From positions 496,001-560,000 of the forward strand of contig NZ_JAMXMV010000002.1 in NCBI RefSeq assembly GCF_024055715.1: 64,000 bases of DNA. The letters are read 5' to 3'. This DNA comes from Actinoallomurus soli. Its GTDB lineage: Bacteria > Actinomycetota > Actinomycetes > Streptosporangiales > Streptosporangiaceae. Of the stretch, positions 33,878 through 42,437 are shown in pieces (within the stretch, counting starts at the first letter, position 1; every line of letters begins with the position of its first letter). Both the position numbers and the translations under genes were made by a program. Under the pieces are notes generated by a model. That model saw only the letters and a list, made by a program, of their open reading frames with translations, was not told the DNA's origin and did not search any database.

Positions 33878-34891
33878 TCAGCCGATCCGGCGGTGGACCA
33901 GCCAGACGGTGGCGAGGCCCAGCAGGAGGATGAGCAGGCTCATCCAGCCGGCCTCGATGAACTGGAAGGTCCAGAACCGGCCGGCGGGGTGGTAGCTGGT
34001 CACGATGGTGTAGTGCCGGGCCTGGAGCCAGTCCCGGTACGAGACCGAGGGACCAGGGTCGCCGGACATCGGGAGCTGCGCCAGGTACTTCGTGTACAGG
34101 AGGTGGCCGTCGGAGGTGCCGAGCAGGTGCCCGTTCGGATCCACGTACGCCTGGGCGACCACCCAGTCACGCGGGCCGGTCCGGCCGGCCGTGACGAGGG
34201 GTGTCATGTAGTACCGGCGGAGCTTGAAGACGAGCGCCAGGATGAGGCCGGAGGAGGCGAGGAAGACCGTGCCGACCGCCACCAGGGTGCGGCGGGTCAG
34301 CACGCCGGCGAACACCCCGGCCGAGAACGCCAGCAGCGTCTGGACCGGAAAGACGACTCCACCGAGCTCGAAGCCGAGGTAGTCGTTGAAACCGAACCGC
34401 ATGACGTGGTCTAGGGGCGCGTTGTACCAGGTGTACAGGGCGCCGTAGGCCTCCGCCACCGCGGCCAGCACGGCGGCGATCAGCAGCAGCTTCGTCAGGA
34501 TCCAGCGGGTGCGCCCGACTCCCTGGGTCCAGGCGAACCGGTAGGTGCCCGTCTCCAGCTCCCGTGCGACCAGCGGCCCTCCGAAGAACGCACCGAACGC
34601 CGCAGGAAGCAGCAGCAGGAACAGGAAGGGGAGCTGCTGCGGATACCAGTCGAACAGTTGGATGCGGAGGGCCTGGCAGTGGTCGCCGGTGAAGGAGGCG
34701 CACCGGCCCAGTCCGAGCCGGTGGTAGGTCGAGCGGGCCCGCAGGCCACCGGCCACCATCAGCGCGGCGAAGCCGGCCAGCATGCCCAGCAGACCGTAGA
34801 AGGCGGACCGGTGCTGGCGCCAGGTCACCCACGCGACGCCGAGGCGTGGCAGTGGCTTACGGCCGGCCGGAAGCGGGGAGGCGGTCGTCAT
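33878..34891 (-). CDS. ABC transporter permease (ABC-2 type)
   Basis: 337 aa, six hydrophobic segments (for example FYGLLGMLAGFAALMVAGGL, LPFLFLLLLPAAFGAFFGG, LLLIAAVLAAVAEAYGAL, TVFLASSGLILALVF, SLLILLLGLATVWLV). A large loop lies between segments 5 and 6 (about residues 225-310). The stretch GGPLVARELETGTYRFAWTQGVGRTRW is typical of ABC-2 permeases acting with a GntR-controlled ATPase. It overlaps the ATPase gene by 4 bp, and the GntR regulator lies upstream in the same operon. The substrate is unknown. Confidence 0.88.
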   Translation of the reverse strand: MTTASPLPAGRKPLPRLGVAWVTWRQHRSAFYGLLGMLAGFAALMVAGGLRARSTYHRLGLGRCASFTGDHCQALRIQLFDWYPQQLPFLFLLLLPAAFGAFFGGPLVARELETGTYRFAWTQGVGRTRWILTKLLLIAAVLAAVAEAYGALYTWYNAPLDHVMRFGFNDYLGFELGGVVFPVQTLLAFSAGVFAGVLTRRTLVAVGTVFLASSGLILALVFKLRRYYMTPLVTAGRTGPRDWVVAQAYVDPNGHLLGTSDGHLLYTKYLAQLPMSGDPGPSVSYRDWLQARHYTIVTSYHPAGRFWTFQFIEAGWMSLLILLLGLATVWLVHRRIG

Positions 34892-35799
34892 CGGCAGGCC
34901 GCCTGTTCGCCATGGACGGGTCGCGGGCCGTCGAGCACCGAGGCCGAGGGCTCGCGCAGGTAGGCCAGCACCAGTTCCTCCAGCCCCACCGGCTGCCGCT
35001 GCCAGCCCGGCGGCACGGCGACCGGATCGGTGCTGCGGATCAGCAGGTGCGCCTGCGCGAAGGCACGCCGGTCCCGGACGACCGGGAAGCGTTCCGCGAC
35101 GGCATCGGCCCGATCGGCCGGTCCGGTCAGGACGTGATGTCCCGCCACCAGGTCCTCGGCGTCACCACAGACCTGAATCCGGCCGCCGTGCATGACGACC
35201 ACGTAGTCGCAGACCCGTTCCAGCTCCGCGACCACGTGGGAGGAGAACACCACCGAGACGCCGTCCTCCGCCACCGCCGCCATCAAGGCCGCCATGAAGT
35301 CATGCCGCGCCATCGGGTCCAGCGCGGCCAGCGGCTCGTCCAGGATCAGCAGCTCCGGGCGTTTGGCGAGGGCGAGGGTGAGCGCCACCTGAGACCGCTG
35401 ACCGCCCGACAGCGCGCCGACCTTCTTCTCCGGCGGAATGCCCAGCTCCGCCAGGCGGGCACGAGCGCGCTCATCGTCCCAGCGCCGGTTCAGGCTGCGG
35501 CCGATCCGCAGCATGTCGGCCACCGGCAGGGTGCGGTAGAGCGCCGCCTCCTGCGCCACGAAGGCGACGGCGTCCAGCGCGGCGGCCGACCCCGCGAGCC
35601 TGCCGCCCGCCACCCGCACCTCGCCCGTCGTCGGCGTGGCCAGCCCGACCGCCAGGCTCAGCAGCGTCGTCTTGCCCGCACCGTTCGGGCCGACCAGGCC
35701 GACCACGTGTCCGGCCGGGATGGCCAGCGAGCAGTCCCGCAGCGCCCATGTACGGCCGTAGCGCTTACCGAGCCCGGACGCCTCGATCGCGGTGCTCAC
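34888..35799 (-). CDS. ABC transporter ATP-binding protein
   Basis: 303 aa. Walker A GPNGAGKTT, Q-loop region VAFVAQEAALYRTLP, signature LSGGQRSQVALTLALAKRPELL, Walker B LLILDEPLAALDP and switch His SSHV are all present. The C-terminal 70 residues are a variable domain. The start is the GTG at 35799, whose GTGA overlaps the GntR stop; upstream in-frame sequence belongs to the GntR gene in another frame. It is the energy component for the following permease. Confidence 0.92.
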   Translation of the reverse strand: MSTAIEASGLGKRYGRTWALRDCSLAIPAGHVVGLVGPNGAGKTTLLSLAVGLATPTTGEVRVAGGRLAGSAAALDAVAFVAQEAALYRTLPVADMLRIGRSLNRRWDDERARARLAELGIPPEKKVGALSGGQRSQVALTLALAKRPELLILDEPLAALDPMARHDFMAALMAAVAEDGVSVVFSSHVVAELERVCDYVVVMHGGRIQVCGDAEDLVAGHHVLTGPADRADAVAERFPVVRDRRAFAQAHLLIRSTDPVAVPPGWQRQPVGLEELVLAYLREPSASVLDGPRPVHGEQAACR

Positions 35800-36275
35800 G
35801 CGACCACCCCCGCGCGGCCGCCGCCGTCCTCGTCCGTCCGGCCTGCACCGCTCCGCCGCAGCTCGTGCAACGCGGCCGTGAACAGGGCGCTCATCCCGGC
35901 CTCGTCGAGCCCGGCCTCGCTCGCGGTCCGCATCCACGCGAGCATGCTCTTCTGCAGGGCCGCCTGTTCGCGCAGGCCCACCCGGTCCAGGGTGCTCTCG
36001 ACGAACGTGCCGAGTCCCCGCCGTCCGGCCACCAGGCCCCGGTGCTCCAGCTCCCGGTAGGCCTTCAGCACCGTGTTCGGATTGATGGCCAGCCCGGCGA
36101 CGACGTCCTTGACCCTCGGCAGCTGATCGCCCTGTTGGAGATGGCCCAGCCGCAGCGCCTGCTCCACCTGGTGAACCAGCTGGAGATAGGTCGGCACCCC
36201 CGAGCCCGGGTCGAGGCGGAACTCGATCGGCGACGGCGGGCGGTCCGCGCTCTGGCCACCTTTATCTACATCCAT
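35796..36275 (-). CDS. GntR family regulator (YtrA subfamily)
   Basis: 159 aa. Short GntR proteins without a large effector domain, followed by ABC genes, are YtrA-like. The winged helix is seen in VPTYLQLVHQVEQALRLGHLQQGDQLPRVKDVVAGLAINPNTVLKAYRELEHRGL (two parts). It probably represses its own operon with the ABC genes. The ATG at 36275 lacks a Shine-Dalgarno and lies in AT-rich promoter sequence, so it may be translated from a leaderless mRNA. Confidence 0.88.
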   Translation of the reverse strand: MDVDKGGQSADRPPSPIEFRLDPGSGVPTYLQLVHQVEQALRLGHLQQGDQLPRVKDVVAGLAINPNTVLKAYRELEHRGLVAGRRGLGTFVESTLDRVGLREQAALQKSMLAWMRTASEAGLDEAGMSALFTAALHELRRSGAGRTDEDGGGRAGVVA

Positions 36276-36300
36276 AGTTATTGAGTTAAATGACCTTGGC
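36276..36300 (-). promoter_or_regulatory. AT-rich promoter/operator of the GntR-ABC operon
   Basis: The bases just before the GntR start are strikingly AT-rich on this strand (ATTTAACTCAATAACT), unlike all surroundings. Such TAACT...A/TTAA elements before YtrA-type genes commonly serve as operator overlapping the -10 region; assignment here is by position and composition only. Confidence 0.45.
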
Positions 36301-36330
36301 CCCGTCTTGTCAACTCGCCGGCGGAAGAGA

Positions 36331-36360
36331 CCTTCTCCCGATCGACCGATCGGGAGAAGG
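36331..36360. promoter_or_regulatory. 30-bp perfect palindrome (14-bp arms)
   Basis: CCTTCTCCCGATCG (36331-36344), two bases AC, then the exact reverse complement (36347-36360). It lies 55 bp upstream of the GntR start and 16 bp upstream of a small membrane-protein ATG, so it may be a dimeric operator controlling both, or an RNA hairpin in the 5' leader of the small gene. Confidence 0.7.
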
Positions 36361-36376
36361 AGAGGTGTGAGGTGTG

Positions 36377-36652
36377 ATGCCGTTCCTGTGGGTATCGCCG
36401 GGCCGGCGCGCGGCTCGGGTCGCCGAGGTTCTGGTACGGGGACTGACGGTCATGCTCGGCATGTCCGCGCTGGTGGCGTTCTTCATTCCGCTGGTCCCCG
36501 CGCTGCTGCTGTGGCCCGTGCTGCGCTGGCATCGGGTCCGCTGGATCTTGACCGCGTTCCTGCACGCGGCGGGAACCGTGGCGGAGCTGGGGCGTCCGGA
36601 CACTCCCCCGGTTCCACGCCGGTCGGCTGACCGAGTACCGCCTCAGCGTTGA
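36377..36652 (+). CDS. Small membrane protein
   Basis: 91 aa with one long or two short hydrophobic segments (GLTVMLGMSALVAFFIPLVPALLLWPVL), flanked by Arg-rich ends. Not recognised. GAGGTGTGAG precedes the ATG at 36377; a GTG three bases earlier is also in frame. It follows a perfect palindrome and is divergent from the GntR-ABC operon, so it could be co-regulated. Codon usage is compatible with a real gene, but short length keeps confidence modest. Confidence 0.4.
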   Translation: MPFLWVSPGRRAARVAEVLVRGLTVMLGMSALVAFFIPLVPALLLWPVLRWHRVRWILTAFLHAAGTVAELGRPDTPPVPRRSADRVPPQR

Positions 36653-36719
36653 CGACCTTCGGGCTCACCGAGCAGCCTTACCCGGTCTTCACCGCCGGCG
36701 CGCCGACGTGGGAGCGGAG

Positions 36720-37859
36720 TCAGTGCAGGGCGCTGCCGGCGAGCCACCGGTTCCAGGAGACCGTCCAGTACTTCCAGTCGTCGGCGTACGGCTCATCGGC
36801 GAACGGGCGCGTCGTCCCGGTCACGTCCACGATGTCGCCACGCTGAGAGATGTCGTAGAAGTACCTGGCGCCTTCCGGAGTCGTGCGGACGCAGCCGTGG
36901 CTCTCGTTCGACACGCCCAGGTACTGGTACTCGCCGACGCTCTGGTGCACGTACTCCCCGCCCATGGTGATCCGCACCGCCAGGTTGACCTTCTCCTGGT
37001 AGTCGTCACAGCCGGGTTGCCCGTGGCAGGTCGCCGTCATGGTCACGACCTGGGCCTTCTCCCTCGTGACATGGATCCCGCTGGTCGTGATGGTGGAGCG
37101 CAGGTCGCCCTTCCCGGCGCTGATCTTGAATTTGTGCACCGTGCCGTCGTGGTCGACCGTCATGTAGTGGGTCTTCGCGTTCGCCACGGTGACGTTGGAG
37201 TCGCCGATGCGGAAGGACCGGGAGACGTCACGGACCCCGTACGTGTCGCGAGCGGCCCGCACACCGGCCAGGTGCGCGGTGAAGGAGATCTTCTGGTGGG
37301 CCTGCCAGTACTTCCTCGTCCGGTACACGACCCGCCGGTCCGTGACCCAGCTCCAGGCACCCTCGTCGCCCTTGTCGCTCTTGACCTCCAACGCCTTCTC
37401 GACGTTCGCCCGGTTGGCGACCGGACCGGTGAAGTCGACGATGATGGGCATCCCGACGCCGACCTTCTCCCCGGGCATCGGCGTCACGTCCGCGATCCCG
37501 ATGGTCTGCTTCGCCGTGGCCGTACGGAACGCGCTGGTGGCCGTGGTGACCTTGCCCTTGGAGTTCTTCGCCGTGACGGTGACCTTGTAGGACACGCCGG
37601 GCTTGAGCGTCCAGTCGGTCTTCCAGGAGGTGCGGTCGGCGTTGAAGGCGCCGGCGACGCCGGTGACCGTCTCCAGCGTGCCGCCGGACACGGTGACCGT
37701 GACGCCCTGGTCCGGGCGGACGTCGTTGCCCGCGGCGCTAATGCGTACCGTCGCGTCCGGCGCGGCGGTGCCGTCGCGGCCGGTGGTGTCGGCCGTGCCC
37801 GCCGAACAACCCGTCACGGCGGCGAGGGCGGCCGCCGCGGCCAGAAAGATGAGCTTCAT
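36720..37859 (-). CDS. L,D-transpeptidase lipoprotein
   Basis: 379 aa. Lipobox AAVTGC at the N-terminus, two Ig-like domains (about residues 35-250, the second being the family's conserved Ig domain before catalysis) and a YkuD domain with the catalytic SHGCVRT (Cys about 323) and upstream His in GEYVHQSVGEYQYLG. It makes 3-3 (meso-Dap to meso-Dap) crosslinks in peptidoglycan outside the membrane. It has the layout of mycobacterial LdtMt2-type enzymes with a C-terminal extension rich in Trp. Stand-alone gene. Confidence 0.93.
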   Translation of the reverse strand: MKLIFLAAAAALAAVTGCSAGTADTTGRDGTAAPDATVRISAAGNDVRPDQGVTVTVSGGTLETVTGVAGAFNADRTSWKTDWTLKPGVSYKVTVTAKNSKGKVTTATSAFRTATAKQTIGIADVTPMPGEKVGVGMPIIVDFTGPVANRANVEKALEVKSDKGDEGAWSWVTDRRVVYRTRKYWQAHQKISFTAHLAGVRAARDTYGVRDVSRSFRIGDSNVTVANAKTHYMTVDHDGTVHKFKISAGKGDLRSTITTSGIHVTREKAQVVTMTATCHGQPGCDDYQEKVNLAVRITMGGEYVHQSVGEYQYLGVSNESHGCVRTTPEGARYFYDISQRGDIVDVTGTTRPFADEPYADDWKYWTVSWNRWLAGSALH

Positions 37860-38067
37860 TCGAGGGGGCTCCAGGAGGGACTACGGAATCCGGCAGGTAG
37901 GTCGGCGGTCGGCGTCGGACACGACGGTGCCCGGCCTCGCTGCCCATCAGATGCCCGGGAACGCGTTCGAGTTCGGAGAAAAGCCGCTGGATGGGCGAGA
38001 ACGTTTCAGAGCCGGCACGGGACTCGTCCCGGATCCCCGAGCGCACCCGCAGACCGTCAGGGACGGA

Positions 38068-39273
38068 TCACCAGGTGACGGGCAGGGCGTGCAGCCCGAA
38101 GAGCCCGGCGTCGTAGGCGAAGGGCAGTTCGTCGAGTCCGGTCGCCAGGCGCAGGGTCGGGATCCGGGCCGGCAGGGCGCCGTAGGCGATCTCCAGCTCG
38201 GCGCGGGCGAGGTTGTGGCCGACGCACTGGTGCACGCCGTGGCCGAAGGCGAGGTGGTGGTGCGCGGGCCGGCGGACGTCGAACGCGTCGGGATCCTCGA
38301 ACGCCCGCTCGTCCCGGTTGGCGGACGCGGCCAGCACCGTCAGCCGGTCGCCGGCGCGGATCCGCACGCCGCCGACCTCGAGGTCGTCCTCCGCTCTCCG
38401 GTCGAAGCTGACCCAGTCCTGCACCGAGTGGAACCGCAGCAGCTCGTCGACCGCCCCCGGCAGCAGACCGGCGTCGGCGCGCAGCGCCGCGAGCTGCGCC
38501 GGGTGCTCCAGCAGCGTCACGATGCCCAGCGAGATCATGTTCGCCGGCGACTCGTAGCCCGCGAGCAGCAGCAGGAACGCCATGTTGATCAGCGCGTCGG
38601 TGGTCAGCTCTCCGGTGGGCAGGTACCGCGCGGCCAGCCGCCCGATGAGGCCGTCCTGCGGCTCACGCTCGGCGCGGCCGATGAGGTCGCGCAGATGGTC
38701 GCGGAGCTCGCGGGACGCCTGGGGCGCCCGGGGGTCGAAGGTCAGCACGCTGAGCATCCGCAACCGTGACTCGAAGAACGCGTGGTCGCCGGCCGGGACG
38801 CCGAGGAGTTCACAGACGACGCGTGCCGGCACCGGGCGCGCGAACGAGTCGACGAGGTCGGCCGGTGATCCGGCCGCGAGGATCTCATCGATCGCCGTGT
38901 CGACGATCCGCTGGATGCGCGGCCGCATGGCGGCCACCGGGCGCGCCCCCAGCTCCGAGAGGAGCATCCGCCGGTACCGGGTGTGCTCCGGCGGGTCCAT
39001 GTCGATGAAGAACCCGTCGTCAGGCCGGTCGTCGTCGGGTCCGCGCGGCCGTTCGGGGCGTCCGGTGTTCGAGCTGATCCGCGGGTGACTGAGGATCTGC
39101 CGTGCCTCGGCGTGGCGGGTGACCGCCCAGACCGGCGCGCCGTTCGGCAGGGTCGCGCGGACGAGCGGCGCGCCGTCCCGCATCCGCCGGTACTCGGGCG
39201 GCGGGGCGAACGGGCAGGTCCGCGCCATCGGAAAGGACGGCGGTGCGGACTCGTCGTGCTCGGAAGCGGTCAT
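38068..39273 (-). CDS. Cytochrome P450
   Basis: 401 aa. Heme loop FGHGVHQCVG with Cys about residue 350 and ExxR as DELLRFH. The I-helix reads AGYESPANM: the acid is kept, but the Thr that normally follows is Pro, a change known from some P450s that use substrate hydroxyls for proton delivery. RYRRMLLSELGARPVAAMRPRI and FFIDMDPPEHTRYRRM are typical CYP105/107-like features. No redox partner or pathway genes adjoin it, so its substrate cannot be inferred. ATG start 127 bp from the next divergent start. Confidence 0.9.
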   Translation of the reverse strand: MTASEHDESAPPSFPMARTCPFAPPPEYRRMRDGAPLVRATLPNGAPVWAVTRHAEARQILSHPRISSNTGRPERPRGPDDDRPDDGFFIDMDPPEHTRYRRMLLSELGARPVAAMRPRIQRIVDTAIDEILAAGSPADLVDSFARPVPARVVCELLGVPAGDHAFFESRLRMLSVLTFDPRAPQASRELRDHLRDLIGRAEREPQDGLIGRLAARYLPTGELTTDALINMAFLLLLAGYESPANMISLGIVTLLEHPAQLAALRADAGLLPGAVDELLRFHSVQDWVSFDRRAEDDLEVGGVRIRAGDRLTVLAASANRDERAFEDPDAFDVRRPAHHHLAFGHGVHQCVGHNLARAELEIAYGALPARIPTLRLATGLDELPFAYDAGLFGLHALPVTW

Positions 39274-39399
39274 CGCGGTCCCCCCTCGGCGCCCGCCTCA
39301 GCATGCAACCGCGATGTGGATCATGTCCAGGGACCGACCCCGTCGGATGGGCCGACGCGCCGGGGACTTCATTTTCGCGCGTGGGGCGCTGGGAACATC

Positions 39400-39405
39400 T
39401 ATAGT
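39400..39405 (+). promoter_or_regulatory. -10 box (TATAGT) of a leaderless transcript
   Basis: TATAGT ends 7 bp before the ATG at 39413, so transcription should start at or next to the start codon. No Shine-Dalgarno is present. Confidence 0.6.
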
Positions 39406-39412
39406 CCAACGC

Positions 39413-40132
39413 ATGTCGGAGGATCGGGAAGCCTGGGGCACCCTGCTCGAAGCCGGATTCCTGCACGCGCTGCGCGAGGCGCACACGGAGGCGACGCTGG
39501 CCGTGTTCGGCGCGATGAGCCGGGCGGCCGGGTTCAAGGAGCGGTCCTTCGGCACCGGTGCCTTCGACGTGCTGGAGACCCAGCTCGACCGGGTGTTCCA
39601 CCTGGGGGAGTTCGCCCCGGACCCGGACGAGGCCGACGACGATCCGCTCGCGGCGATGGTGACCCGCCACGACCTCAACGGCTCGCCCGGCTGGCGGTAC
39701 GGCCGCTACCGGATCCTGCTCAAGCGGCACCGGTTCGGCGCGGTCCGGGCGATCCGCTGGGACCGGGAGAGCTTCACCAAGCAGGTGGTCGCGCGGCAGG
39801 AGTTCCCCGACGACCCGCAGCTCAGCCTCGACTTCGGGCTCGGTCCCGTACGCGAGACGGACGACGTCGTGACGCTCGTCCTCGCGCACAGCGCGACGGA
39901 GGAGCCGCTGGAGATGGAGCTGTTCCTCGGCCGTCCCCGGCTGAACGCCGACGGCGGTCCGGCCTGGCACTGGCTCCGTCAGCTGAACGACGACACCCTC
40001 GGCGCCGACCGACGGCGTAGGCTCGTGCCCTCCACCCTGCCCCTGTGGGCCGACGACGAGGCCGATGTTCCGCTGCGGCTCCACGGTCGGCGTGCGGGCG
40101 GCGGAGAGACGAGTATCGAAACGGCCCAGTGA
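39413..40132 (+). CDS. Hypothetical protein, partner of ImmA/IrrE-type regulator
   Basis: 239 aa, soluble, acidic, not recognised. It starts with a helical part (REAWGTLLEAGFLHALREAHTEATLAVFGAMSRAAGF) and has a strand-rich middle (RYRILLKRHRFGAVRAIRWDRE) and a Trp-rich end. The stop overlaps the GTG of the next gene (GTGA), so the two are translationally coupled and probably act together. A -10 box 7 bp upstream makes it a leaderless gene. Confidence 0.7.
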   Translation: MSEDREAWGTLLEAGFLHALREAHTEATLAVFGAMSRAAGFKERSFGTGAFDVLETQLDRVFHLGEFAPDPDEADDDPLAAMVTRHDLNGSPGWRYGRYRILLKRHRFGAVRAIRWDRESFTKQVVARQEFPDDPQLSLDFGLGPVRETDDVVTLVLAHSATEEPLEMELFLGRPRLNADGGPAWHWLRQLNDDTLGADRRRRLVPSTLPLWADDEADVPLRLHGRRAGGGETSIETAQ

Positions 40133-41235
40133 ACGACCACACCAACGAGCACGCCGCGCGGCGGCTCGCCGAGGCGCGGCTGCTGTTCGACGCCGACCGG
40201 CTCACGCTGGCGCGGCGCCTGCGCGGCATGCGCAAGAACCAGCTGGCCCAGGCCGTCGGCACCACGCCGACCGCCATCGGCCAGTACGAGGCCGGCGTGC
40301 ACCGGCCGTCGGAGAAGACCCTGTCGCGGCTCGCGTTCGCGCTGGGCGTGCCGGTGGAGTTCTTCCGCGCCGGGCGCGGCCACGTGTCCCTGGACACCGC
40401 GCACTTCCGGTCGCTGCGGTCAACGACGCAGATCGAGCGCGACCAGGCCCTCGCCCACGGCCGGATCGCTGCGGACATCGTCACCGCGCTGGAGGCGCTC
40501 GTCGAGCTGCCGCGCGCGGAGCTGCCCGAGCGGCCGGTGTCCCCGGAGGAGATCGCCGGGTCCGGTCCCGTCGAGGCGGCCCGGCTGGCGCGTCAGGTCA
40601 TGGTCGGCGGCACCGGCCCGATCCCGCACCTCGTACGGCTGCTGGAGAAGCACGGCGTCATCGTGCTGATCCTCCCCCCGTCAACGGAGCGCGTCGACGC
40701 GTTCAGCATCGGCGCTCACCCGCGCCCGATGGTGCTGTTCAATCCGGCCAAGGGCGACTACTGGCGTAACCGCTTCGACGGCGCGCACGAGCTCGGCCAC
40801 CTCGTCATGCACGCCGACGCCGAGCCGGGCAGCAAGATCATCGAGGACCAGGCGCACCGCTTCGCCGCCGAGTTCCTGATGCCGGAGGCGGCCATCGCCG
40901 ACCGGCTGCCCCGCACCGCCGACTGGGCCCACCTCGCCGAGCTGAAGTCGACGTGGGGGGTCAGCATGGCCGCGCTGCTCTACCGCGCCCGCAGCCTCGG
41001 GATCATGAAGGAGAGCACGTACCGCGGCGCGATGAGCGTGATGAGCACCCGCGGCTGGCGGCGCAGCGAGCCCGGCCCGGTCAGGCCCCTCGAGACCCCC
41101 ACGATGCTCACCCGGGCGGTCGAACTGGTCGCCGGCTCCGGCACCGGCCGCGACGAGCTGGCCGATCGGGCCGGAGTCACCCGCGCCGACCTCGACCTGC
41201 TGGTCCCGAGCCGCCGGGTGCCCGCGGTCGGCTGA
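40129..41235 (+). CDS. XRE HTH protein with ImmA/IrrE metallopeptidase domain
   Basis: 368 aa. The N-terminal XRE helix-turn-helix (RLRGMRKNQLAQAVGTTPTAIGQYEAG, residues about 25-80) is fused to an ImmA/IrrE (COG2856) zinc peptidase with HELGH at residues 220-224 and a downstream Glu in FAAEFLMP. Such proteins cleave repressors during stress or act in toxin-antitoxin and phage-response systems. The C-terminus (MSTRGWRRSEPGPV...LADRAGVTRADLDLL) is a further helical part. GTG start in a GTGA overlap. The likely target is itself or the coupled upstream protein. Confidence 0.88.
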   Translation: MNDHTNEHAARRLAEARLLFDADRLTLARRLRGMRKNQLAQAVGTTPTAIGQYEAGVHRPSEKTLSRLAFALGVPVEFFRAGRGHVSLDTAHFRSLRSTTQIERDQALAHGRIAADIVTALEALVELPRAELPERPVSPEEIAGSGPVEAARLARQVMVGGTGPIPHLVRLLEKHGVIVLILPPSTERVDAFSIGAHPRPMVLFNPAKGDYWRNRFDGAHELGHLVMHADAEPGSKIIEDQAHRFAAEFLMPEAAIADRLPRTADWAHLAELKSTWGVSMAALLYRARSLGIMKESTYRGAMSVMSTRGWRRSEPGPVRPLETPTMLTRAVELVAGSGTGRDELADRAGVTRADLDLLVPSRRVPAVG

Positions 41236-41263
41236 CCCGCCCCACCCCCGTACAGGAGGCACG

Positions 41264-41698
41264 ATGCTCCGGCCGGTGCTCCCCCTCGTCGTGCTCGCCT
41301 GCGCCCTCGGTCTGGCGGCCTGCAAGTCCCAGGCCGAGTCGAAGCCGCAGAGCGCGGCCTCGTCGTCCCCGGCCGCCTCCGCCACGCCGAGCACGTCGTC
41401 CGCCGCACCGGCGACCACGCCGTCCGAACCCTGCGCGTCGGCGTCGGACTTCCTCACGGCCCGGGCCGCCGAGGGCTCGATGGAATTCCAGGTCTCCGGC
41501 CCCGTCACCTGCGACCACGGCTGGGCGGCCGCGTACTTGAAGCAGCCTGCCGGGCTCACCGACCCCGCCTGGACCGTGCTCCGGAACACCAATGGTCGCT
41601 GGCACCTGGTCACCTACGGCACCGACGGCCTCTGCGGCGCCCCGGGCATGGGGCCGGCCCCGGCCACGGTCAAGAAGGCCCTCGGCCCGTACTGCTGA
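41264..41698 (+). CDS. Small secreted lipoprotein
   Basis: 144 aa. Signal peptide with lipobox LGLAAC (Cys about 20), a Ser/Ala/Pro/Thr linker, and a small domain with four Cys (CASASDF, VTCDHGWAAAYL, LCGAP, PYC) that may form disulfides. Unknown function, extracytoplasmic. An AGGAGG ribosome binding site precedes the ATG. It follows the ImmA gene by 28 bp and converges on the next gene with one base between. Confidence 0.75.
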   Translation: MLRPVLPLVVLACALGLAACKSQAESKPQSAASSSPAASATPSTSSAAPATTPSEPCASASDFLTARAAEGSMEFQVSGPVTCDHGWAAAYLKQPAGLTDPAWTVLRNTNGRWHLVTYGTDGLCGAPGMGPAPATVKKALGPYC

Positions 41699-41699
41699 C

Positions 41700-42437
41700 T
41701 CAGCCGCAGACCGCGCGGTAGTACTTCAGCCGCTCCTGCAGGACGTATCCGGCCAGGCCCTTCTCCACCACGACGCCGTAGTAGCGGTACGGCCGGGCCG
41801 GGTTCGCCGGCGTCTCATCCCGCGTGAACAGGTCGCCCGGCCATACCGTCCCGACGATGACACCGTTCGCGTCCACGACGTTGCCCCGGTGCTCGACCTT
41901 GTACTGCGGACGCTGCCGGCAGCCGCTCCGCCGGACCGCCGAGTGGGCGGCCGGTGGACGGTGGTCCCCGGCGACGGCCACGATGACGGTGACGGCCGCC
42001 GCGCCGACGGCCGCCACCGCGAGGACGGCCACCGCGATCCACCGGCCACGCCCGCGCGAGACGGGTCCGCCCGGGGCGGACTCATGTTCCGCCGCGCCCG
42101 TATCCCGGGGGCTTCGGTCGCCGTCCCCGGTACGCCGTTCACCGGGGCCCGCCGCTCGTGCGGCCAGTGCCGCCTCACGCAGGTCCCGCAGGCGCTGCCG
42201 TTCTTCCGAGGGCACGTCGGCGAGTTCACAGAGCCGGTCGAGCACATCCGCCGGCACCGGGGTCTGGGCGTTCAGGTACCGCGAGAGGGAGGAGTCCGAG
42301 ACGTTGAGGTCCCTCCCGAGCCGGGCGAGTGTCGATCCGACGCGTTCGTACAGGAGGCGGACCTCCTCGGTGAACCGCCGGACCGGTTCGGCCAGATCCG
42401 GGGGCAGTGGCTGAAGAGGCTTGCGGCGCTCCGCCAC
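41700..42437 (-). CDS. Membrane-anchored HTH protein with extracellular SH3-like end
   Basis: 245 aa. An N-terminal XRE-like HTH (LARLGRDLNVSDSSLSRYLNAQTPVP) is followed by a linker, one transmembrane helix (WIAVAVLAVAAVGAAAVTVIVAVAG) and an outer part with strand-rich SH3-like sequence (VVDANGVIVGTVWPGDLF...YYGVVVEKGLAGYVLQERL) ending in a Cys pair. The layout recalls RodZ-like transmembrane regulators. The GTG at 42437 has GGGAGA before it. It is divergent from a secreted protein with a similar SH3-like fold, which suggests a related function. Confidence 0.75.
   Translation of the reverse strand: MAERRKPLQPLPPDLAEPVRRFTEEVRLLYERVGSTLARLGRDLNVSDSSLSRYLNAQTPVPADVLDRLCELADVPSEERQRLRDLREAALAARAAGPGERRTGDGDRSPRDTGAAEHESAPGGPVSRGRGRWIAVAVLAVAAVGAAAVTVIVAVAGDHRPPAAHSAVRRSGCRQRPQYKVEHRGNVVDANGVIVGTVWPGDLFTRDETPANPARPYRYYGVVVEKGLAGYVLQERLKYYRAVCG

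Noticed and set aside
37862-38067. Possible short gene between the L,D-transpeptidase and the second P450
   Set aside because: Frames are short, overlap the transpeptidase gene or lack start signals.
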